A stretch of 5,059 nt of DNA, from NCBI GenBank assembly GCA_007123625.1, contig SKKS01000154.1:1-5059 (forward strand). The letters are read 5' to 3'. Source of the stretch: Paracoccaceae bacterium (lineage in GTDB: Bacteria; Pseudomonadota; Alphaproteobacteria; Rhodobacterales; Rhodobacteraceae). Under the pieces are notes generated by a model that saw nothing but the letters and a program-made list of their open reading frames with translations, made no database searches and was not told the DNA's origin. This document shows positions 1 to 5,059 of the stretch, piece by piece. A program made the translations under genes and the position numbers. How positions within the stretch are numbered: the first letter of the stretch is position 1; the number at the start of each line of letters is the position of its first letter.

Positions 1-1
1 C

Positions 2-892
2 ATGAGCGACAATCTGCGCGGCAGCCTGCTGATGGTGCTGGCGATGGCCATGTTCGCGCTCGAGGACATGTTCATCAAGCTTCTGGCTGACACGGTGCCG
101 GTGGGGCAGGTGGTGGCCTTGCTGGGGGTGGGCGGGGCGTTGGTGTTCGGCGCAATGGTGCGGCTGAAGGGCCAGCGCCTGTTGCCGCCCGAAGTGATGT
201 CCGGCGCCGTGGTCCTGCGCAACCTGGCCGAGGTTACAGGCGGCCTCGCCTTTGTTCTGGCGATTGTGCTGACGCCCTTGTCCAGCGCATCGGCCATCCT
301 GCAGGCGACGCCGCTGGCGGTCACGCTGGGCGCGGCCCTGTTCTTCGGCGAAAAGGTCGGCTGGCGCCGCTGGGGGGCGATCCTGTGCGGGTTCTTCGGG
401 GTGCTGCTGATCGTGCGGCCGGGGCTTGAAGGGTTCGAGCCCGCGTCTCTGCTGGCGGTGCTGGCGGTGGTCATGCTGGGCACGCGTGATCTGGCCACGC
501 GCCGGGTGCCTGCGCGGGTGTCCAGCTGGCAGCTGTCGGCCTGGGCCTATGTGGTGACCATCCCCGGCGGCCTGTTGCTGCTCGCGGCCGCGGGTGAGGC
601 GCCGGTGGTGCCCGACGGCCCCGACGCGCTGCGTCTGGGGGCGATGCTGGCGGTCGGGCTGGTGGCCTATTGGGCGCTGGTCGGCGCGGTCCGCACGGGC
701 GAAGTTTCGGTCGTCACCCCGTTCCGGTATTCCCGTATGCTGTTTGCGCTGGTGATCGGCATCGCGGTCTTTGGCGAGCGCCCGGATACGCTGACACTTG
801 TTGGCGCTACCATTGTCGTCTGTGCAGGGCTTTTCACCATCTGGCGCGAAACGCGGCGGCGGGGTTCCCAGACCGGGCAGGGCAAGCTATAG
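2..892 (+). CDS. DMT-family (EamA) inner-membrane transporter
   Basis: This encodes a 296-residue polytopic membrane protein of the drug/metabolite transporter superfamily, with two tandem EamA repeats at about residues 8-140 and 148-283. Hydrophobic segments fit about ten transmembrane helices, for example residues 8-28, 35-53, 69-89, 95-115, 124-139, 147-160, 177-197, 211-229, 241-257 and 264-281. Both repeats end in the family pattern of an FGE motif (FGEK at 115-118, FGER at 257-260) followed by a glycine-rich final helix. The tail after residue 282 is basic and should be cytoplasmic. Length is normal for the family (about 280-310). The ATG at base 2 gives a typical N-terminus, but its ribosome binding site lies outside the window, so an earlier start cannot be excluded. 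The substrate cannot be told from sequence; relatives export metabolites or amino acids. It ends 29 bases before eno on the same strand and may share its transcript. Confidence 0.9.
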   Translation: MSDNLRGSLLMVLAMAMFALEDMFIKLLADTVPVGQVVALLGVGGALVFGAMVRLKGQRLLPPEVMSGAVVLRNLAEVTGGLAFVLAIVLTPLSSASAILQATPLAVTLGAALFFGEKVGWRRWGAILCGFFGVLLIVRPGLEGFEPASLLAVLAVVMLGTRDLATRRVPARVSSWQLSAWAYVVTIPGGLLLLAAAGEAPVVPDGPDALRLGAMLAVGLVAYWALVGAVRTGEVSVVTPFRYSRMLFALVIGIAVFGERPDTLTLVGATIVVCAGLFTIWRETRRRGSQTGQGKL

Positions 893-911
893 AACGCGCG
901 AACCAGCCAAT

Positions 912-917
912 GGGGGA
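912..917 (+). promoter_or_regulatory. Ribosome binding site of eno
   Basis: GGGGGA lies four bases before the ATG at 922. It is a G-rich, imperfect Shine-Dalgarno. It overlaps another in-frame ATG at 910 that would add four residues (MGDA). That earlier ATG has no purine-rich sequence upstream, so the start at 922 is preferred. Confidence 0.5.
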
Positions 918-921
918 CGCC

Positions 922-2199
922 ATGAGCACGATCATCGACATCATCGGACGCGAGATTCTGGACAGCCGCGGCAACCCCACCGTCGAGGTGGACGTGACGC
1001 TGGAAGACGGCACCATGGGGCGCGCCGCGGTGCCGTCGGGTGCCTCGACCGGCGCGCATGAGGCGGTGGAACGGCGCGATGGCGACAAGGCGCGTTACAT
1101 GGGCAAGGGCGTGCTTGACGCCGTGGCCGCCGTGAATGGCGAGATCGCCGAGGCGCTTGCCGGCGTGGATGTGACCGAGCAGGTGGCCATCGACGAATCG
1201 CTGATCGAACTGGACGGCACCCCGAACAAGGCACGCCTTGGCGCCAACGCGATCCTGGGCGTTTCCCTGGCGGTTGCCAAGGCGGCGGCGGACTACACCG
1301 CGCAGCCGCTTTACCGCTACGTCGGCGGGACTGCCGCGCGTACCCTGCCGGTGCCGATGATGAACATCATCAACGGTGGCGAACACGCTGATAACCCGAT
1401 CGATATTCAGGAATTCATGATCATGCCCGTGGCTGCCGCGAACATCCGCGAGGCCGTGCGCATGGGTGCCGAAGTGTTCCACACGCTGAAGAAGGAGCTT
1501 TCCGCTGCCGGACTGAACACCGGTATCGGGGACGAGGGTGGCTTTGCGCCCAATCTCAGCTCTACTCGGGATGCGCTTGATTTCATTTTGAAATCCATAG
1601 AGAAAGCCGGATATCGCCCGGGTGAGGACATCATGCTGGCGCTTGATTGCGCGGCGACGGAATACTTCAAGGATGGCGCTTATGTCTTTGCGGGTGAGGG
1701 AAAAACGCTGAGCGCCGAGGAGAATGTCGACTATCTGGCGGCGCTGGTGGCGGACTATCCGATCCTGAGCATCGAGGATGGCTGTGCCGAAGACGACTGG
1801 GACGGGTGGAAGCTGCTGACCGACCGGCTGGGCGCCACGGTGCAACTGGTGGGTGACGATCTTTTCGTGACCAACCCGACGCGGATTGCCGACGGTATTG
1901 CAAGGGGTTGCGGAAATTCTCTGCTGGTCAAGGTGAACCAGATCGGCACCCTGACCGAAACGCTGTCGGCGGTGGACATGGCGCACCGGGCACGGATGAC
2001 CTGTGTGATGTCCCACCGCTCGGGCGAGACCGAGGACGCCACCATCGCAGATTTGGCGGTGGCCACCAATTGCGGGCAGATCAAGACCGGCTCGCTGGCG
2101 CGCTCGGACCGGCTGGCAAAGTATAACCAGTTGATCCGGATCGAGGAAATGCTGGGCCAGTCGGCGGTTTATGCCGGGCGCTCGATCCTGCGTGACTAA
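922..2199 (+). CDS. eno: Enolase (phosphopyruvate hydratase)
   Basis: Enolase (EC 4.2.1.11) interconverts 2-phosphoglycerate and phosphoenolpyruvate plus water in the cytoplasm, serving glycolysis and gluconeogenesis. The 425-residue length is normal for bacteria. The N-terminal domain covers about residues 1-130, with the flexible SGASTG loop at 39-44. The TIM-barrel domain carries every expected residue: His155 and Glu164, the catalytic acid Glu205 in GDEGG, the Mg2+ ligands Asp242, Glu285 and Asp312, the catalytic base Lys337 in the LLVKVNQIG signature, the HRS motif at 365-367, and Lys388 in QIKTGS. The start at 922 gives the usual N-terminus with EILDSRGNPTVEV at 11-23. It lies 29 bases after the transporter gene, so co-transcription is likely, though a promoter inside that gene is possible. 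Residue 288, three after Glu285, is Cys where E. coli has Leu. No frameshift or missing residue is seen. The only uncertain point is the exact start. Confidence 0.98.
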   Translation: MSTIIDIIGREILDSRGNPTVEVDVTLEDGTMGRAAVPSGASTGAHEAVERRDGDKARYMGKGVLDAVAAVNGEIAEALAGVDVTEQVAIDESLIELDGTPNKARLGANAILGVSLAVAKAAADYTAQPLYRYVGGTAARTLPVPMMNIINGGEHADNPIDIQEFMIMPVAAANIREAVRMGAEVFHTLKKELSAAGLNTGIGDEGGFAPNLSSTRDALDFILKSIEKAGYRPGEDIMLALDCAATEYFKDGAYVFAGEGKTLSAEENVDYLAALVADYPILSIEDGCAEDDWDGWKLLTDRLGATVQLVGDDLFVTNPTRIADGIARGCGNSLLVKVNQIGTLTETLSAVDMAHRARMTCVMSHRSGETEDATIADLAVATNCGQIKTGSLARSDRLAKYNQLIRIEEMLGQSAVYAGRSILRD

Positions 2200-2355
2200 G
2201 CGCACGCGGGTCTTTACCTTTGCTTAGGAAGTCCGTGCGATGCTTGGGGTGTAGTGTGTTGCCATGCCGTGGGCGGGCCTTACGCAACGCGATTTTGTGC
2301 GTGCGTCGGTGTTAGCAGACGGCAGTGCGGGTTTGGTTCTGGTGCGAAAGGTTCA
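2200..2355 (+). other. Spacer between eno and the orphan gene
   Basis: This 156-base spacer holds no convincing gene, clear promoter or U-tract terminator. Two weak hairpins are possible. CGCACG at 2201-2206 can pair with CGTGCG at 2234-2239 across a 27-base loop. ACGCAACGC at 2282-2290 can pair with GCGTGCGT at 2299-2306 with one bulged A and an eight-base loop. Neither is followed by a T run. Whether the next gene is read through from eno or has its own promoter here is open. Confidence 0.4.
2347..2351 (+). promoter_or_regulatory. Ribosome binding site of the orphan gene
   Basis: AAAGG lies four bases before the ATG at 2356 and seven before a second ATG at 2359. It therefore supports translation starting at one of these, more comfortably the second, rather than at the GTG at 2254 that opens the frame. 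Confidence 0.5.
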
Positions 2356-2880
2356 ATGATGCTGGTCTCCTCCGGTTCAATAGCCCCAATGCCCACCGCA
2401 CCGGGCGCTGCCCGTGATTCTTCCGGGCGCGAGGTGCCCGTGCAGCCGGGAATGCCTGCGGCGTCGGAAACGGCGGGCCGCGCCACGTTGCCACAAGCGG
2501 TCACGCAAGCCGATGCCGCGTACGCAGCGCGCATGGCATCCTTGCAGGCGCGCCTTGCCGCCCCGGGTTGGGAGCAGAACCTGGCCGGACCGCCGCCAAC
2601 GTTCAAGACAAGTGTGCTCGAAGACCTTCGCCGCGAGTTGCAGACCCCGCCGCTCGACCGCGCCGCGCGCTCGGATGGCCCGGACAACATTGCTGACCCT
2701 TTCCTAGGCACGCCGGAGGCTGACGCTGTGGCCGCCTTGGCGGAGCCTGTGTCTGCGGAGGTCACGGAACTGGCCGGTGCCGACAGAGCGTCGCACACCG
2801 GCGCCACCGATACGGCAAGTGGGACGGGCACTCGCGGCACCGCGCAAACGCACCGGGGGCGTGTTGACATGCTGGTGTGA
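2356..2880 (+). CDS. Unrecognised Ala/Pro-rich, probably disordered protein
   Basis: I do not recognise this family. From the ATG at 2356 it has 174 residues (173 from 2359). It is rich in Ala, Pro, Gly and Thr, and has no cysteine, signal peptide or membrane helix. Residues 1-45 and about 98-165 look disordered. The middle looks structured: an Ala-rich helix at about 47-69 (with AAYAARMASLQARL), a WEQNLAGPPP link at 72-81, and an amphipathic helix at about 83-95 (FKTSVLEDLRREL). It ends in a short hydrophobic tail, RVDMLV. The frame opens at a GTG at 2254, but the 34 extra residues would hold five cysteines against none in the rest, so that part is probably noncoding. The antisense strand has a long open frame here (2280-2870), a common effect of high GC; the plus frame is preferred because it has a ribosome binding site and a plausible structured core. 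It lies 156 bases after eno with no clear link to it. Confidence 0.6.
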   Translation: MMLVSSGSIAPMPTAPGAARDSSGREVPVQPGMPAASETAGRATLPQAVTQADAAYAARMASLQARLAAPGWEQNLAGPPPTFKTSVLEDLRRELQTPPLDRAARSDGPDNIADPFLGTPEADAVAALAEPVSAEVTELAGADRASHTGATDTASGTGTRGTAQTHRGRVDMLV

Positions 2881-2989
2881 CTGCATGGCCTTTGGGCCTT
2901 GAGACGGTAGCGGTCCGTTCAGAAAGTGTAGAACGCCCGGGAAGGCGCTGAACCACCAGACGGCTTTTTGACTTGCGGCTGACAGGGAC

Positions 2990-3187
<198 letters not shown>

Positions 3188-3312
3188 GAAAGCTGCGGCT
3201 TCTGTGCCGAGATCCGAGAACTGCCGCAACAGTCCTTCTGACACCGGTTCAGCGGCTTGGCGCACCGGTCTTTTCGCACCGCATGCATGAACGCTGTCCG
3301 TCATCGTCTGTC

Positions 3313-3351
3313 GGAAAAAGATCCGCGCCCCGAAGTCTCCTTCGGGGCGCG
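3313..3351 (-). terminator. Intrinsic terminator of mcl1
   Basis: Read on the minus strand, a perfect 12-base-pair stem (CGCGCCCCGAAG at 3324-3335 against its complement at 3340-3351) with a four-base loop is followed, after three bases (GAT) and a C, by a run of five T (A's at 3315-3319 on the plus strand). It starts 68 bases after the mcl1 stop codon. No T run follows it in the plus direction, so it should act only on minus-strand transcripts. Confidence 0.88.
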
Positions 3352-3419
3352 TGCCTGCGCGGTGCCGGTCTTATGCGGGGAACGGGCCTCCTCTCCCGTC
3401 CTCGCGTGGCAGCTACGCG

Positions 3420-4379
3420 CTATCTGTCGGTGATCATCTCAGCCTGACGGACGATCACCTCGGCCTGGCGGATCGAGGCGATATCGACCAGCCGCCCCTT
3501 GTAGACGGCTGCCCCCTCGCCGCGTGCCTTGGCCGCTTCCATTGCGTCGAGGATCTCGCGTGCCTCCGCGACGGCGGCCTCGGACGGGGTGAAGATTTCA
3601 TTGGACAGCGCCACCTGCCTGGGGTGGATCGCCCATTTGCCCACCATGCCCAGCGTGGCCGAGCGCCGCGCCTGCGCGCGAAAGCCCTCGTCATCCGAAA
3701 AATCGCCGAAGGGGCCGTCCACCGGCAGCACACCATGGGTCCGGCAGGCCGCCACGATGGCGGCCTGCGCCCAGTGCCACGGGTCCGACCAGTGGCGCGC
3801 GCCGTCGTGCAGCATGTAGTAATCCTCCTGCGTGCCCCCGATCCCGGTGGTCGCCATACCCATCGATGCCGCGAAATCCGCAGCACCCAGTGACATCGCC
3901 ACCAGCCGGGGCGATGCGGCGGCGATCTCGTTCACGTTCACGATCCCGGCGGCGGATTCGATGATGACCTCGAAGCTGATGGGTTTCTCGCGTCCCGTGG
4001 CGGCCTCGATCGCCGTGACCAACGCATCGACCGCGTAGATATCGGCGGCGCAGCCCACCTTGGGGATCATGATCTGGTCCAGCCGCGGCCCGGCCTGTTC
4101 CAGCAGGTCCACCACGTCGCGGTACCACCACGGCGTATCCAGCCCGTTGATCCGCACGCTGAGCACCTTGGTGTTCCAGTCTATGTCATGCGTGGCCGCG
4201 ATGATATTGGCGCGGGCGGCGGGCTTGTCATCCGGGGCGACGGCATCTTCAAGGTCGAGGTTCACCACATCTGCCGCGCTGGCCGCCATCTTGTCGAAGA
4301 TCGCCGGACGCGAGCCGGGACCGAACAGCTGGCAGCGATTCGGGCGGGCAGGCGGGGCGGGCTGCAGGCGGAAGCTCAT
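3420..4379 (-). CDS. mcl1: L-malyl-CoA/beta-methylmalyl-CoA lyase
   Basis: This enzyme (EC 4.1.3.24/25, HpcH/HpaI aldolase and citrate-lyase-beta superfamily) reversibly cleaves L-malyl-CoA to acetyl-CoA and glyoxylate, and beta-methylmalyl-CoA to propionyl-CoA and glyoxylate. Both steps belong to the ethylmalonyl-CoA pathway of acetate assimilation. The 319-residue length and nearly the whole sequence agree with the Rhodobacter sphaeroides enzyme as I recall it. Visible motifs are the CoA-binding LFGPGSRP at 18-25, NLDLEDAV at 40-47, Arg76 in SVRINGLD, the Mg2+ ligands Glu141 (EVIIESAAG) and Asp168 (LGAADFAASMG), and the substrate-pocket segment HWSDPWHWAQ at 196-205. Asp299 near the C-terminus matches the residue supplied by the neighbouring subunit in the known hexamer. 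The ATG at 4379 has GAGGA five bases upstream (4385-4389). The gene ends in a strong terminator, so it is probably transcribed alone, divergently from dgcN. The thioesterase paralogue Mcl2 is less likely because the match runs through the whole Mcl1 sequence. Confidence 0.95.
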   Translation of the reverse strand: MSFRLQPAPPARPNRCQLFGPGSRPAIFDKMAASAADVVNLDLEDAVAPDDKPAARANIIAATHDIDWNTKVLSVRINGLDTPWWYRDVVDLLEQAGPRLDQIMIPKVGCAADIYAVDALVTAIEAATGREKPISFEVIIESAAGIVNVNEIAAASPRLVAMSLGAADFAASMGMATTGIGGTQEDYYMLHDGARHWSDPWHWAQAAIVAACRTHGVLPVDGPFGDFSDDEGFRAQARRSATLGMVGKWAIHPRQVALSNEIFTPSEAAVAEAREILDAMEAAKARGEGAAVYKGRLVDIASIRQAEVIVRQAEMITDR

Positions 4380-4389
4380 GCGGGTCCTC

Positions 4390-4416
4390 GGTCACGAAGT
4401 TACGTTTCAGGTCACG
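4390..4416. repeat. GGTCACG direct repeat, 20-base period
   Basis: GGTCACG occurs at 4390-4396 and again at 4410-4416, so the two copies are 20 bases apart, close to two turns of the helix. They lie in the mcl1 leader, just upstream of its ribosome binding site. This could be a tandem operator, or chance. Confidence 0.35.
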
Positions 4417-4424
4417 GTCGGGAT

Positions 4425-4454
4425 AGATTGTTGCGCATGGCTGTGCAAGGTCAA
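4425..4454 (-). promoter_or_regulatory. Possible mcl1 promoter
   Basis: On the minus strand TTGACC at 4454-4449 is a good -35 box. Eighteen bases later CAATCT (4430-4425) is only a poor -10 match; TCTATC at 4427-4422 resembles a -10 better but is 21 bases away. The leader would be about 40 bases long. The -35 box overlaps an inverted repeat, as a regulated promoter might. Confidence 0.3.
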
Positions 4455-4461
4455 TCTTGCA
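4444..4461. repeat. TGCAAG-N6-CTTGCA inverted repeat, possible operator
   Basis: Perfect six-base arms at 4444-4449 and 4456-4461 flank a six-base spacer and overlap the candidate -35 box of mcl1. The TTGCA core resembles the TTTGCAAA-type sites that I recall for the ScfR regulators (PccR, RamB) of acyl-CoA metabolism. That link is inference; the arms do not match the full site. Confidence 0.4.
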
Positions 4462-4665
4462 TCCGCAGCACGGGCGATGTTGCACTGCGGCGCGCGCTTG
4501 CGACTGCGGGGGCAGCCGCCTGTCGACCTGACTGCGCGCAAGGCGCATGCCCGGTTCGGGGCATCCGTGCACGATCATGCGGCAGATTCGTCATTTTGCC
4601 GGATATTCTTGTACTCATGTCGGTTTCGGGGCCGAACTTTCCGCGCCTCTTGCAGCGAACCTGGG

Positions 4666-4671
4666 TATGAT
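4666..4671 (+). promoter_or_regulatory. Possible -10 box of dgcN
   Basis: TATGAT matches the -10 consensus at five of six positions and would give a leader of roughly 25 bases. No good -35 box sits 16-18 bases upstream; TTGCAG at 4650-4655 is only 10 bases away. An activator may be needed, or the call may be wrong. Confidence 0.35.
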
Positions 4672-4703
4672 CGCACCCTGTAACCCGTCAGACGGAGGCC
4701 GCA

Positions 4704-5059
4704 ATGATCCAGACCCCCTATCTTCTGTTTCTGGGCGATGCGCCCGATCCGCTGGCCGCCAAGGTGGCGCAGGGGATCAAGGACTGGCGCCCGGACTTTG
4801 CCATCGGCCAGTTCCGCATGGAGGGCTGCCGCGCCGACATGGGCCTGCCGGACATGACGTTGGCCGAGGCGAAGGCGGCGGGGGCGAAAACCCTGGTGAT
4901 CGGCGTGGCGAACCGGGGTGGCGTGATCTCGGATGCCTGGACATCCGTGCTCAAGGAGGCGCTCCTGCACGGGCTCGACCTCGCCGCCGGCCTGCACGCG
5001 CGCTTCGCCGACGTGCCGGAGCTGACCGCCACCGCGATGGCGCATCACCGCCATATCCA
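4704..5059 (+). CDS. dgcN: DUF1611 protein, probable D-glutamate N-acetyltransferase (5' part)
   Basis: The first 118 codons of a gene that runs off the right edge. The protein matches the N-terminal, Rossmann-like domain of the DUF1611 family: a first strand at 5-10 leading to LGDAPDPLAAKVAQG (10-24), then MEGCRADMGLPDMTLAEA (39-56), and KTLVIGVANRGG (62-73) with a glycine-rich turn. Family members are about 330-350 residues long, and the C-terminal P-loop domain lies outside the window. Alphaproteobacterial relatives are named DgcN, an enzyme that acetylates D-glutamate with acetyl-CoA; its partner DgcA, usually the next gene, racemises the N-acetyl product so that carbon and nitrogen can be used. 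I am surer of the family than of the substrate. The ATG at 4704 has GGAGG five bases upstream (4694-4698), which fixes the start. The antisense frame at 4575-5054 is a shadow. Divergent from mcl1. Confidence 0.8.
   Translation, partial: MIQTPYLLFLGDAPDPLAAKVAQGIKDWRPDFAIGQFRMEGCRADMGLPDMTLAEAKAAGAKTLVIGVANRGGVISDAWTSVLKEALLHGLDLAAGLHARFADVPELTATAMAHHRHI

Larger units (their letters stand above)
4380..4703. promoter_or_regulatory. Divergent mcl1/dgcN control region
   Basis: This 324-base region separates two divergent genes and must hold the promoters of both. No convincing gene is seen on either strand; open frames crossing it are extensions of shadows of mcl1 or dgcN. It contains TGCAAG/CTTGCA arms at 4444-4461, GGTCACG repeated at 4390 and 4410, three copies of ACTGCG (4484, 4503, 4531), and TTCGG-N2-CCGAA at 4625-4636. 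Several copies of TTGC (4430, 4457, 4480, 4498, 4650) are scattered along it. Confidence 0.6.

Noticed and set aside
667..2205. Very long minus-strand frame opposite eno
   Set aside because: It is the antisense shadow of enolase, whose full set of active-site motifs is on the plus strand. The translation is rich in Arg, His and Gln, without domain character.
2201..2239. Possible eno terminator hairpin (CGCACG/CGTGCG)
   Set aside because: The 27-base loop and the lack of a following T run make intrinsic termination unlikely.
2280..2870. Minus-strand frame of 196 residues opposite the orphan gene
   Set aside because: The Ser/Ala/Arg/Cys-rich translation looks like an antisense shadow, and the plus frame has a ribosome binding site and a plausible helical core. 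The choice is not certain.
3243..3274. ACCGGT/ACCGGT hairpin followed by CTTTT, a possible plus-strand terminator
   Set aside because: The stem is only six pairs with a 15-base loop, the T run is four, and it lies more than 360 bases after the nearest plus-strand gene.
4492..4546. GC-rich inverted repeat (CTTGCG/CGCAAG with GCGC arms) between mcl1 and dgcN
   Set aside because: It needs a bulge and a 34-base loop in very GC-rich sequence, so chance pairing is likely.
4575..5054. Minus-strand frame of 159 residues at the right end
   Set aside because: It lies opposite the DUF1611 gene, which has a strong ribosome binding site and recognisable family motifs.

Overview
The window looks like a piece of a Rhodobacterales (alphaproteobacterial, Roseobacter/Rhodobacter-type) chromosome. 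This rests on high GC content with GC-rich third codon positions, an enolase of the alphaproteobacterial type, and above all a minus-strand protein that matches the Rhodobacter L-malyl-CoA/beta-methylmalyl-CoA lyase (Mcl1) almost throughout as I recall it. I cannot name the genus. There is no sign of an insertion sequence, prophage, CRISPR array, tRNA or rRNA.

Layout, left to right. (1) 2-892, plus strand: an EamA/DMT-family inner-membrane transporter. (2) 922-2199, plus strand: enolase (eno), 29 bases after the transporter and probably read at least partly from the same transcript. (3) 2356-2880, plus strand: an unrecognised, Ala/Pro-rich, probably largely disordered protein of about 174 residues. 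(4) 2881-3419: a 539-base stretch with no convincing gene. It holds a perfect hexanucleotide microsatellite, (GCTGTC)10, a 14-base palindrome, and the strong intrinsic terminator of the gene that enters from the right. (5) 3420-4379, minus strand: mcl1. (6) 4380-4703: a 324-base divergent regulatory region with inverted and direct repeats. (7) 4704 to the right edge, plus strand: the first 118 codons of a DUF1611 protein, probably the D-glutamate N-acetyltransferase DgcN.

Functionally this is central carbon metabolism. Enolase interconverts 2-phosphoglycerate and phosphoenolpyruvate. Mcl1 makes or cleaves malyl-CoA and beta-methylmalyl-CoA in the ethylmalonyl-CoA pathway of acetate assimilation. 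DgcN, if the call is right, opens a route for using D-glutamate with acetyl-CoA as donor. The genes are well conserved and I see no wholly new system. The least explained parts are the microsatellite region, the orphan protein beside it, and the repeat-rich mcl1/dgcN intergenic region.
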